Shown here: positions 7,747-14,483 of the stretch, piece by piece
Layout of the letters: every line of letters starts with the position of its first letter
Numbering within the stretch: position 1 is the first letter of the stretch
Assembly: GCA_903927685.1 (NCBI GenBank)
Contig: CAIYOB010000988.1
Coordinates: 1 to 14,484 of the forward strand
Reading direction: 5' to 3'
Source of the DNA: an uncultured Planctomycetaceae bacterium
GTDB lineage: Bacteria > Planctomycetota > Planctomycetia > Pirellulales > Pirellulaceae
DNA length: 14,484 nt
Notes under the pieces: model-generated
Databases searched by the model: none
Told to the model about the DNA's origin: nothing
Seen by the model: only the letters and a program-made list of their open reading frames with translations
Made by a program: the position numbers and the translations under genes

Positions 7747-9309
7747 ATGTCCGACCACGACTGCGGTTCGCACCTTCCGCACGCTCATTGTTGCCCCTGC
7801 ACCCCGCAGCGACTTGTCGAGCAAGGCGTATCGCGGCGGGCCTTCCTGGGCGGCACGGCCTTGGGCGGCGTCGCGCTGACGGGCCTGTCCTGGTCGCTGC
7901 TGTCGGCCGCCGAGGGAGAACTGGAGTCGCCGCCGCCGCGTCAGCCTTTGAAGGTCAAGCCGATTCTCGTGTACAACGTCCCCAAGCGGCGCGAGCAGAG
8001 CAGCTGGCGAAATTGGGGTGGAATCGAGACGCAGGCTCAGGCAGACGAAGAGGTCGTTCGGATCAAGGGCGAGTTGGAGCAGCTGAAAGCCTCCGCCGAT
8101 TTTCCCGTCGAGTTCCTGCCGGTGGCGGCAATCCAAGGCGCCCGCGAACTGGCCGAGATGCCGGATGTCGCCGCCGCCGACACGCTGTTGGTGTTCGCCG
8201 CTGGAGGAGGCACAGGCGACTTGAACGCGATCGGGAACCTCAAGAAGGACACGATCCTATTCGTCCGGCACAAGTCGGGGCCGGTGTACTTATGGTACGA
8301 GATCATCAGCCCCCGCTACCTGCGGCAGCATACCGACACGCTGAAGACCGTGGGGATCGACGACCAGGACGTGGTCGTCGACCGGATGGACGAAGTGCAG
8401 TGGCGGCTGCGGGCGCTGTGCGGCTTGAAGAACACGATCGGCAGCCGGATCGTGGCCATCGGCGGCCTGGCCGGCTGGGCCCAGCCCAACGATGCGATGG
8501 CCAAGCTGGTGCAGGAACGCTGGAAACTGGACGTGCGGGCCGTCGAGTATCCGCAGTTGGCCGAACTGATCAAAGCGGCGCGCGCGGACCAGGCCGTGAT
8601 GGAACGTTCGAAGAAACGGGCCGCCGAGTACTTGGCGCAACCGCAGACCGTCCTGGACACCGAGAAGTCCTACGTCGAGAACGCGTTCGTGCTGGACGAA
8701 GTCTTCCGCCGGTTGATGAAGGAAGCAGACTGCCAGGCGATTACCGTGAATCACTGCATGGGCACGATCATGCCGATGTCGGAAACGACGGCCTGCATGA
8801 CGCTGAGCACCTTGAACGATGCGGGGTACCTGGCCTTTTGCGAATCGGATTTCGTGGTCATTCCGTCCGGCATCCTGCTGGCTCGCATCTCCGGGTTGCC
8901 CGTATTTCTGAACGACCCCACGTATCCGCACGACGGCGTGATCACGCTGGCCCACTGTACCGCGCCGCGGAAGATGGACGGCAAGACGCTGGAGCCGACG
9001 CGGATCATGACGCATTTTGAGTCCGACTACGGCGCCGCGCCGAAGGTCGACATGCACACGGGTCAGATCGTCACGAACATCATCCCGGACTTCAAGGCCG
9101 AGCGTTGGGTTGGGCTGACGGGGGAAATCGTCGATCATCCGTTGCTGCCCATCTGCCGGTCGCAGATCGATATCCGCTTTACCTGCGACAGCCTGAAACT
9201 GGCCGAACGCATGCCGGGCTTCCACTGGATGACCAGCTATGGCAACTACCTCCGCGAACTCGGCTACGCTTTAAAACGCGTCCCGATCCAGTGGGAGGTG
9301 TTAGGCTAA
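7747..9309 (+). CDS. Tat-exported fucose/arabinose-isomerase-like protein
   Basis: This 520-residue protein starts at ATG 7747 behind AAGGAG (7733-7738, 8-base spacer), which decides the start over the upstream in-frame site at 7684. A Cys/His-rich N terminus (C6, C15, C16, C18 and several His) precedes a twin-arginine signal, SRRAFLGG (29-36), and a hydrophobic stretch to about 55, so it should be exported folded. The mature part has an alpha/beta core (VKPILVYNV, TLLVFAAGGGTGDLN) and a C-terminal half resembling the L-fucose/L-arabinose isomerase superfamily: Glu346 in MSETTAC, Asp368 in CESDFVV, and HDGVITLAHC (395-404). Glu and Asp about 22 residues apart fit the metal-binding pair of that superfamily. 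Known isomerases of this fold are cytoplasmic, so export suggests an altered role or substrate. It is divergent from the hydrolase/FAD oxidoreductase pair and shares its control region. The fold assignment is likely; activity is unproven. Confidence 0.72.
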   Translation: MSDHDCGSHLPHAHCCPCTPQRLVEQGVSRRAFLGGTALGGVALTGLSWSLLSAAEGELESPPPRQPLKVKPILVYNVPKRREQSSWRNWGGIETQAQADEEVVRIKGELEQLKASADFPVEFLPVAAIQGARELAEMPDVAAADTLLVFAAGGGTGDLNAIGNLKKDTILFVRHKSGPVYLWYEIISPRYLRQHTDTLKTVGIDDQDVVVDRMDEVQWRLRALCGLKNTIGSRIVAIGGLAGWAQPNDAMAKLVQERWKLDVRAVEYPQLAELIKAARADQAVMERSKKRAAEYLAQPQTVLDTEKSYVENAFVLDEVFRRLMKEADCQAITVNHCMGTIMPMSETTACMTLSTLNDAGYLAFCESDFVVIPSGILLARISGLPVFLNDPTYPHDGVITLAHCTAPRKMDGKTLEPTRIMTHFESDYGAAPKVDMHTGQIVTNIIPDFKAERWVGLTGEIVDHPLLPICRSQIDIRFTCDSLKLAERMPGFHWMTSYGNYLRELGYALKRVPIQWEVLG

Positions 9310-9315
9310 CGGAGT

Positions 9316-9330
9316 GCCATGCAGCCCGAT
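9316..9330 (+). repeat. Upstream copy of a 15-bp direct repeat (decapitated start of the acetyltransferase gene)
   Basis: GCCATGCAGCCCGAT here is identical to 9424-9438, which holds the present start codon of the acetyltransferase gene. This copy has GGAG at 9311-9314, four bases before its ATG at 9319. Reading from that ATG gives MQPDLAVA and then TAA at 9343-9345, inside the palindrome. The two copies are 108 bases apart and in the same frame. Confidence 0.8.
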
Positions 9331-9336
9331 CTCGCC

Positions 9337-9396
9337 GTGGCGTAAGCTTCCAGCTTGCGGGAGATCGCGACATCGCAAGCTGGAAGCTCACGCCAC
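9337..9396. repeat. Palindromic repeat element between the isomerase-like and acetyltransferase genes
   Basis: The left arm 9337-9359 and right arm 9374-9396 are 23-base reverse complements with one mismatch (a purine difference at left position 9344), around a 14-base loop. The core is AAGCTTCCAGCTTGCG. It is unrelated in sequence to the palindrome at 3448-3523. I associate sequences of this type, which read as SFQLA...ASWKLTP in one frame, with dispersed repeats in planctomycete genomes; copy number cannot be checked here. It starts 28 bases after the stop of the isomerase-like gene and would form a strong RNA hairpin, so it may also limit read-through. It is flanked by the exact 15-bp direct repeats 9316-9330 and 9424-9438. 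Confidence 0.85.
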
Positions 9397-9423
9397 AGGT
9401 CTCTCAACGGTGTTTCGCGAACC

Positions 9424-9438
9424 GCCATGCAGCCCGAT
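9424..9438 (+). repeat. Downstream copy of the 15-bp direct repeat
   Basis: This is an exact second copy of 9316-9330 and contains the ATG (9427) used by the acetyltransferase gene. The bases just upstream (CAACGGTGTTTCGCGAACC) hold only a weak purine motif, unlike the GGAG before the first copy. Identity stops at both ends of the 15 bases. Confidence 0.8.
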
Positions 9439-10257
9439 TCATTGGCGCGGCCGCAAGACCGCGAATTGTTGACGGCTTTCCTCCAGCGGTTTCGGCTGCC
9501 GGCCGATCAGCCGCCGCTGGACTTGTTGCGGGCCGTGGCGGCGGCGTTCACGCAGCTGCCGTACGAGAACCTGACCAAGATCATCAAGCAGGACCAGGAG
9601 CAGGCAGCGGTTCGCGCCCGCCGCTTGCCCGCCGAGGTCCTGGCGGATCACGTCCGGTTCGGCGCCGGCGGGACGTGCTTCTCGCTGACTGCGACCCTGC
9701 TGCACCTGGTCCGCGCACTGGGCTGGGAAGCTGAGCCGCTGCTGGCCGATCGGCGGTATGGCGAAAACACGCACTGTGCCCTGCTGGTCTGGATCGACGG
9801 CCGGCCGCATTTGCTCGATCCCGGCTACCTGATTCTGAATCCCATTCCCTTGGACACCGGCAGCACGACGCAGATCGTCACCGAATTCAACGAGTTGCTG
9901 CTCACGCCTTCGGCCGATGGCCGTCGGCTCGATCTGGCCACGCTCAGCCAGGGCCAACAGAAGCACCGCTTGACCTTCAAGACGTCGCCAGCCGATCCCG
10001 GCGAATTCTTGCACGCCTGGGACGCCTCGTTCGACTGGGACATGATGCGGTATCCGGTGCTGACGCGGGTCTGCGCGGGTCAGCAGTTGTACTTGCAGGG
10101 CGGCCGATTGCAGACTCGCGATCGCCAGTCGGTACGGCGCGAGAATGTGTCGGCGGCCCAGTTGGTCGCGCGGATCGCGGAGCGGTTCGGCCTGGCCCCG
10201 GAGATTGCGGCCCGGGCGTTGGCGATCTTGCACCGTCAAGGAGAGCCCTATGGCTAA
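9427..10257 (+). CDS. Arylamine N-acetyltransferase-like protein
   Basis: This 276-residue cytoplasmic protein resembles the arylamine N-acetyltransferase family (PF00797), which moves an acetyl group from acetyl-CoA to an amine through a Cys-His-Asp triad. The N-terminal part has LPYENLTKI (44-52). The triad is visible as Cys84 in GAGGTCFSLT, His116 in NTHCALLV and Asp131 in HLLDPGY; the His-Asp spacing of 15 is as in known enzymes. Length matches the usual 260-290. The residue normally Glu two after the Cys is Ser here, and the PYENL motif is kept, so it may be a divergent branch with another acyl donor or acceptor. The start is ATG 9427. A TTG at 9355 in the same frame lies inside the palindrome and was not chosen, because the encoded extension is repeat sequence. 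The end overlaps the next gene by 8 bases. Confidence 0.8.
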   Translation: MQPDSLARPQDRELLTAFLQRFRLPADQPPLDLLRAVAAAFTQLPYENLTKIIKQDQEQAAVRARRLPAEVLADHVRFGAGGTCFSLTATLLHLVRALGWEAEPLLADRRYGENTHCALLVWIDGRPHLLDPGYLILNPIPLDTGSTTQIVTEFNELLLTPSADGRRLDLATLSQGQQKHRLTFKTSPADPGEFLHAWDASFDWDMMRYPVLTRVCAGQQLYLQGGRLQTRDRQSVRRENVSAAQLVARIAERFGLAPEIAARALAILHRQGEPYG

Positions 10258-10792
10258 ACCGCAGGCGGTGACTCCCGTCAAGTTGTTCGTGGCGGTGCTG
10301 TGGACGGACGCGGACTCGCTGCACGCGGCGGTCGGGGAATTGCAGGCCCAGTGGGGCGAGATCGATTACACCGGGGCCGATCGTCCATTCGACCGTACGG
10401 ACTACTACCAGGACGAGATGGGTGCGGACTTGCAGCGGCGGTTGGTCACGTTCACCGAGTTGGTCCCGCCGGAGTGCCTGCGGACCGCCAAACTGCGCTG
10501 CAACGCAATCGAGGACCGCTTGACCGCCGCCCACGGCCGCCGCGTCAACTTGGACATCGGCTACCTGGATCACAACAAGCTCGTGCTGGCCAGCGTCAAG
10601 TACGCCGGCCAGAAGATCCACCTGGGCGACGGCGTCTACGCGGATCTGGTCGCCCGCTACAAACATGGCCGCTATCAGCCCTTCGAGTGGACCTTTCCCG
10701 ATTTCCGCGACGGCCGCTACGACGGCGAACTGGCCCAGATCCGCGGGCGGTATCTGCACCAGTTGCGGCACTGGCGGGTGGCGCGTCCGTAA
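10250..10792 (+). CDS. DUF4416 family protein
   Basis: This 180-residue soluble protein matches the pattern of DUF4416 (PF14385), a family of unknown function. Visible family blocks are VKLFVAVLW near the start, GEIDYTGADRPFDRTDYY with DEMG, the KLRCNAIED segment, RVNLDIGYLDHNKLVLAS, then IHLGDGVYADLVARYKHG and WTFPDF. Length is normal for the family. The start ATG 10250 lies inside the last codons of the acetyltransferase gene (8-base overlap) and is served by AAGGAG at 10238-10243, six bases before it. The two genes are therefore translated from one message and probably coupled. No catalytic residues are known to me; conserved Asp, Arg and Tyr suggest ligand or metal binding. The family call is firm and the role is open. 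Confidence 0.87.
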   Translation: MAKPQAVTPVKLFVAVLWTDADSLHAAVGELQAQWGEIDYTGADRPFDRTDYYQDEMGADLQRRLVTFTELVPPECLRTAKLRCNAIEDRLTAAHGRRVNLDIGYLDHNKLVLASVKYAGQKIHLGDGVYADLVARYKHGRYQPFEWTFPDFRDGRYDGELAQIRGRYLHQLRHWRVARP

Positions 10793-10922
10793 CGCTGCAG
10801 ATTCCCAGAACTCGCCGGGTCCATAAGCACCCACCCCAACCATCCCTCCCTTGTTACTTCTCTTAACCTCGTGCAAGTCGGCCCCGTGCCGGGGGAAGCG
10901 GGTCTGGTAGAATGTTGAAAGC

Positions 10923-10992
10923 ATGGAACCCGCTGCCAAACGAAAAAGGGAAAAGCCGCAGAGGGCGGAGCAAGCGGCGGCTTGGCAGCGGG
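10923..10992 (+). promoter_or_regulatory. Possible folded leader upstream of the membrane-protein gene
   Basis: CCCGCTGCCAA (10929-10939) is a perfect reverse complement of TTGGCAGCGGG (10982-10992). A nested pair GCCGC (10955-10959) with GCGGC (10977-10981) stacks directly below it on the 3' side. A -10-like TAGAAT (10908-10913) lies just upstream, without a good -35. The rest of the 254-base gap 10793-11046 contains a short CCCCG/CGGGG hairpin (10882-10894) and no recognisable gene or riboswitch class. Function is inferred from position only. Confidence 0.3.
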
Positions 10993-11046
10993 CAGGCTGG
11001 TGGCAGGGGTTGAGGCACAGCATCAGGAGCAGCGGAAGGACGTGTC

Positions 11047-12153
11047 ATGATCGAGCCGGGGACGGACAAGGTCGGCGGTAAAGAAACAACTGCGTCTTCC
11101 ACTTCGCCGAGCAGCAGGTCGCCATCCGTCCGACGGCTGCGACTGGTGGCTCTGCTCGGTGCCGGCCTGGTGCTGCTCTGGAAAGCGACCTCGCTGGGCC
11201 AGATGCGACCGAATCAGGGCTGGGGGTTTGTCGTGCTGTTCCTGGCCTGCGTGGCAGTCGGCCTGACCGGCGTCATGGTCCTGCCGGCCGCGACGCGAAG
11301 ATTACGCCGGTCTCCGGACCTGCTGGTGCCCCTGGGGCTGTACCTCTCCGCCGAGGCTCTGTGGAGCCTGTTGCTGGCAATTCCGATCGTTTCTGCGGTG
11401 TTTTCCCCAGCGTGGAATCTGAGGATTTTCGCTTTTAGTTCGTCGCTGTCCCTGAACTTCCTCGTGCAGGTGGCACTCGCCGTCACGTACGCCGGCTGGA
11501 CGACCAGCCTGATTGTCCAGTCCGTCCAACGCGATCAGGTAGATCTGCTGGACGCATTGTCGGCTTGGCGGGTGTGGTTCTGGCGAGTCTTGGGGGCCGA
11601 GGCCATCGGCTGGTGCGTGCTGTTCGGGGGCCTGACGCTTGTCCTCGGGCTGGGAGCGATGGCCCTGCCGTTGGCTCTGTTGTTGATCGGAGTCCTCAGC
11701 CTGCTCTGGAACCTGCTCACCGCCGCCCTCCTGCCGATGATCGTGGCCGAGCAAGGAGCCTTCGTCGAAACGGTACGCGCAGGCTTGCGGGCCGGCTGGG
11801 CGATGAAGGGCCGCTGGTGGCTTCCGGTCGTGCTGCAAATGGTCCTGCTGGGTTGGGTGACCTTGCTCTATGTCTCGTACACCGCCAACCCGCAACCCGG
11901 CACCTATCACACCAACACCAAATCGGATTTGAGCGTCAATGGCTTCTGGACGGGCGGCTACGAGAACACCTGCCGATGGCACACGAAGACGATGAAACTG
12001 GTCGAGACCGAGCCGCTGCCGCTGGTCGAGTACCTGCTGGGCGTCTTGTTCGCCGTCCTGGCCATCGTCGTGAAACTCCGGATCACATCCGACGTGTACG
12101 GTCCAGGGATCGCGACCGTCGGACCCAGCGGGCAGTTCGCTTCCGTTGCGTGA
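11047..12153 (+). CDS. Multi-pass membrane protein of unknown function
   Basis: This 368-residue protein starts at ATG 11047 behind GGAAGGA (11034-11040, 6-base spacer). The first 30 residues are Ser/Thr-rich and basic, then about eight hydrophobic segments follow: roughly 31-47, 60-80, 92-116, 133-157, 182-205, 206-228, 258-278 and 326-343. A loop of about 45 residues (279-325) between the last two contains the only large polar block, including NTKSDLSVNGFWTGGYENTC. The stretch LLPMIVAEQGAFVETVRAGLRAGW (227-250) resembles the amphipathic repeat found in the DUF975/glycerophosphodiester-phosphodiesterase membrane-domain group, but this is a weak resemblance. No catalytic motif is visible. It is a stand-alone gene with its own leader, convergent with the NamZ fusion gene. 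I do not recognise a specific function. Confidence 0.75.
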   Translation: MIEPGTDKVGGKETTASSTSPSSRSPSVRRLRLVALLGAGLVLLWKATSLGQMRPNQGWGFVVLFLACVAVGLTGVMVLPAATRRLRRSPDLLVPLGLYLSAEALWSLLLAIPIVSAVFSPAWNLRIFAFSSSLSLNFLVQVALAVTYAGWTTSLIVQSVQRDQVDLLDALSAWRVWFWRVLGAEAIGWCVLFGGLTLVLGLGAMALPLALLLIGVLSLLWNLLTAALLPMIVAEQGAFVETVRAGLRAGWAMKGRWWLPVVLQMVLLGWVTLLYVSYTANPQPGTYHTNTKSDLSVNGFWTGGYENTCRWHTKTMKLVETEPLPLVEYLLGVLFAVLAIVVKLRITSDVYGPGIATVGPSGQFASVA

Positions 12154-12184
12154 CGGACGGGCGTACTGCGTGTCGCACCGCTTG

Positions 12185-12245
12185 CTCGCCCGCTGCGACA
12201 AGACTTCGATCTGCTGAACAGCCAGGCCGGCGGGCGAGTCAGCAG
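12185..12245. terminator. Inverted repeats in the convergent gap (possible bidirectional terminator)
   Basis: The gap 12154-12344 between two convergent genes holds CTCGCCCGC (12185-12193) with its perfect complement GCGGGCGAG (12230-12238). CTGCTGA (12211-12217) has its complement TCAGCAG immediately after (12239-12245), so the two stems interlock like a pseudoknot. There is no T tract. Nine perfect G/C-rich pairs are moderately unlikely by chance; the 7-base pair is not. The rest of the gap shows nothing I can name. Confidence 0.25.
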
Positions 12246-12344
12246 TGCGGATGCGCTGCCAACCGTCGCCCCGCGTATCCCGCACGGCTGACGCGCACAC
12301 CGGAAACGTTCCATCCCCGAACTGCGGCTCGGCACTGCACGCCC

Positions 12345-14483
12345 TCAATACCGCAAGAACCCGCTCCGACGCCGCAGGAAATCCTGCAATTCGCTGGACC
12401 ACGCGGATTCCATTTCGTCCACGGTCTTGCCGGCCAGCACGGCATCCAGCGTCTGCTGGTCAGACAACAGGGCGTTGAACCGCTTGGTCTGCCAATCCTG
12501 CGGGGCCAACTGGTGCAGTTGCCGGGCGATTTCCAGGCCCGTGCGGACAGGCTGGAACGCGGCCCGGTCGACAACGACGATGTTCACTCCGCCGCACAAC
12601 TGGCCGGCGTACTGGCTGCTCTCGGGCGTGAAGCGGATGGGGACAAAGCGGACGCCCGCCAAGCCAGCTTGGTTCAGTGCCCGCGCCAGCCGGATGCCGT
12701 CCAGCCACGGGGCGCCGATCAGCTCGAACGGCGTGTCCGTACCGCGGCCGACGGACAAGTTCGTCATCTCCAACAGGCCGATACCGGGATACAAGACGGC
12801 TTCCGCCAAGCTCCGCATGTTCGGCGACGGATTGACCCACAGCTGGCCGGTGCGGTCGAAGTAGTCCTCGCGCCGCCAGTGTTCGACAGGCACCACCTGC
12901 AAGTCGACGCCCAGCTGCAGTTCCTGGTTGAACATCGCCGCCAACTCGCCCACCGTCATCCCGTGCCGCACCGGCAAGGTGTGGAAGCCGACAAACGACT
13001 GGCTGCCGTCGTCCAGCAGCGGGCCTTCGACCGCGACGCCGTTGATCGGATTGGGCCGGTCCAGGACCACGAACCGCAGCTGATGTTCGGCCGCCGCCCG
13101 CATGGCGTTGCCCATCGTGGAAATGTAGGTGTAGAACCTGGCTCCGACGTCCTGGATGTCGAATACCAGCGTATCCAAGCCTTGCAAGCTGGCGGCGGTC
13201 GGCGCGCGGTTCGCGCCGTACAGACTGTATACCGGCAGGCCGGAGCGAGCGTCCTGCGTATCGCCGATCTGAGCCACGTCCAGCTTGCCTTCCAAGCCAT
13301 GCTCCGGGCTGAACAGTGCTTTCAAGTCCACGCCCTCGGCTTGCCGCAACAGCTCGACCGTGCTGCGCCCCGTCCGGTCCACGCCCGTCTGGTTGGTGAT
13401 CAGGCCCACGCGGCGGCCCTGCAACTGGCGAAACCCGTCGCGGACCAGGACGTCGATGCCCGATAGCGTCTGGCCCTGGTCAGCCGGCTCCGCCCCCGGC
13501 GTGGCGGTCGAGTCCGGTTCGATCGCGGCCGCGGCGATGGTGCCGATGCGGCCGATCAGCGGATTGACGCTGCCGTTGCCGTCGGGATGCAAGCGGTTGC
13601 TCAGGAAGACGACCGTCAGCTGCAATTGCGGATCGATCCAGATCCCGGTGCCGGTGAAGCCCCCGTGCCCGAACGCCCGCGGCGAGAACAAGTCGCCGCG
13701 GTTCGACGAGTAGCCCGTGCGCATGTCCCAGCCCAGTCCGCGCAGACCCGTGCCGTCGCCGACCCGTTGCGCGGTCGTCATCTGGGCGACAATCTCGGCC
13801 GGCAGGATCTGCACGCCGCTGTATTGGCCGTCCTGCAACAGCATCTGGCCGTAGACCGCCAGATCCTCGGCCGTCGAGAACAAGCCGGCATGGCCCGCGA
13901 TGCCGCCCAGCAGGTACGAGCGAGGATCGTGCACTTCGCCGCACATCCAACGCCCTTCCCGCTGCTCGGTGGCCGCGGCCCGCTGCCGCAACGCCTCGTC
14001 CGGCAAGTATCCCGTCTCGATCAGGCCCAAGGGACCGAACACGTGCTGCCGGCTGAATTCGTGGACGGTGCTGCCCGAGACCCGGTGGACCAGTTCTCCG
14101 AGGACGATGAAGCCGACGTCCGAGTACATGAACTTGCTGCCGGCCGGAACGGTCAAGGGCAAGGCCCAGATCCGCTGCCAGGCTTTCTCGACTCCCTCCT
14201 CGTAGTCCCGCAGCGCGTTGTCCGGCGTCAGGCCGCCCTGGTGCGTCAGCAATTGGCGGACGGTCACGTCCTGCTTGCCGTTCTGGGCAAACTCGGGGAT
14301 GTACTTCGCCACGGGCTCGTCGAACTTGACCTGCCCCAGCGCCGCCAGTTTCATCACGCTGGTGGCGGTGGCGATCGGCTTGGTCAGCGAGGCCAGATCG
14401 AATAGGGTGTCGGTGGTCATCGGCACCGCGTCCGGCTCGAGCCGCCGATGCCCGAAGGCCTGCAGGTAGACGATCCGGCCGCG
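12345..14483 (-). CDS. Serine hydrolase (beta-lactamase family) fused to NamZ/DUF1343 exo-N-acetylmuramidase domain (N terminus outside window)
   Basis: The frame is open to the window edge, so 712 residues are visible and the start is missing; the GTG at 14426 is internal, since RGRIVYLQAFGHRRLEPDA upstream of it is already typical family sequence. The first domain (about 1-300) is a beta-lactamase-type serine hydrolase with SLTK (32-35, nucleophile Ser and general-base Lys), YSD (120-122) and FGHGGFTGT near 272. The second (about 340-712) is DUF1343/NamZ (GH171), with GLITNQTG, FSPEHG (Glu at about 394), VFDIQDVGARFYTY, LDRPNP and GRGTDTPFELIGAPW. NamZ of Bacillus subtilis (YbbC) releases terminal MurNAc from peptidoglycan fragments, and its neighbour YbbE is a beta-lactamase-family protein, so the fusion joins two activities that are adjacent genes elsewhere. 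It probably acts outside the cytoplasm on cell-wall sugars. A signal peptide or further N-terminal domain may lie beyond the edge. Confidence 0.88.
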   Translation of the reverse strand, partial: RGRIVYLQAFGHRRLEPDAVPMTTDTLFDLASLTKPIATATSVMKLAALGQVKFDEPVAKYIPEFAQNGKQDVTVRQLLTHQGGLTPDNALRDYEEGVEKAWQRIWALPLTVPAGSKFMYSDVGFIVLGELVHRVSGSTVHEFSRQHVFGPLGLIETGYLPDEALRQRAAATEQREGRWMCGEVHDPRSYLLGGIAGHAGLFSTAEDLAVYGQMLLQDGQYSGVQILPAEIVAQMTTAQRVGDGTGLRGLGWDMRTGYSSNRGDLFSPRAFGHGGFTGTGIWIDPQLQLTVVFLSNRLHPDGNGSVNPLIGRIGTIAAAAIEPDSTATPGAEPADQGQTLSGIDVLVRDGFRQLQGRRVGLITNQTGVDRTGRSTVELLRQAEGVDLKALFSPEHGLEGKLDVAQIGDTQDARSGLPVYSLYGANRAPTAASLQGLDTLVFDIQDVGARFYTYISTMGNAMRAAAEHQLRFVVLDRPNPINGVAVEGPLLDDGSQSFVGFHTLPVRHGMTVGELAAMFNQELQLGVDLQVVPVEHWRREDYFDRTGQLWVNPSPNMRSLAEAVLYPGIGLLEMTNLSVGRGTDTPFELIGAPWLDGIRLARALNQAGLAGVRFVPIRFTPESSQYAGQLCGGVNIVVVDRAAFQPVRTGLEIARQLHQLAPQDWQTKRFNALLSDQQTLDAVLAGKTVDEMESAWSSELQDFLRRRSGFLRY

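Noticed and set aside
9355..9426. TTG start for the acetyltransferase gene within the palindrome
   Set aside because: It would add 24 residues encoded by repeat sequence with no ribosome-binding site; the family start fits ATG 9427.
9105..9734. A 209-codon plus frame crossing the isomerase end, the palindrome and the acetyltransferase gene
   Set aside because: It reads the palindrome as SFQLA...ASWKLTP, a repeat-derived peptide, and then shadows the acetyltransferase gene.
10923..11081. A 52-codon ORF (MEPAAKRKREKP...) upstream of the membrane-protein gene
   Set aside because: No ribosome-binding site, basic low-complexity composition, and it overlaps the well-supported start at 11047; the inverted repeat explains the sequence better.
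11565..13466. A 633-codon plus-strand frame across the membrane-protein and NamZ genes
   Set aside because: Runs across two convergent genes with unrelated functions and the gap between them; a compositional artefact.
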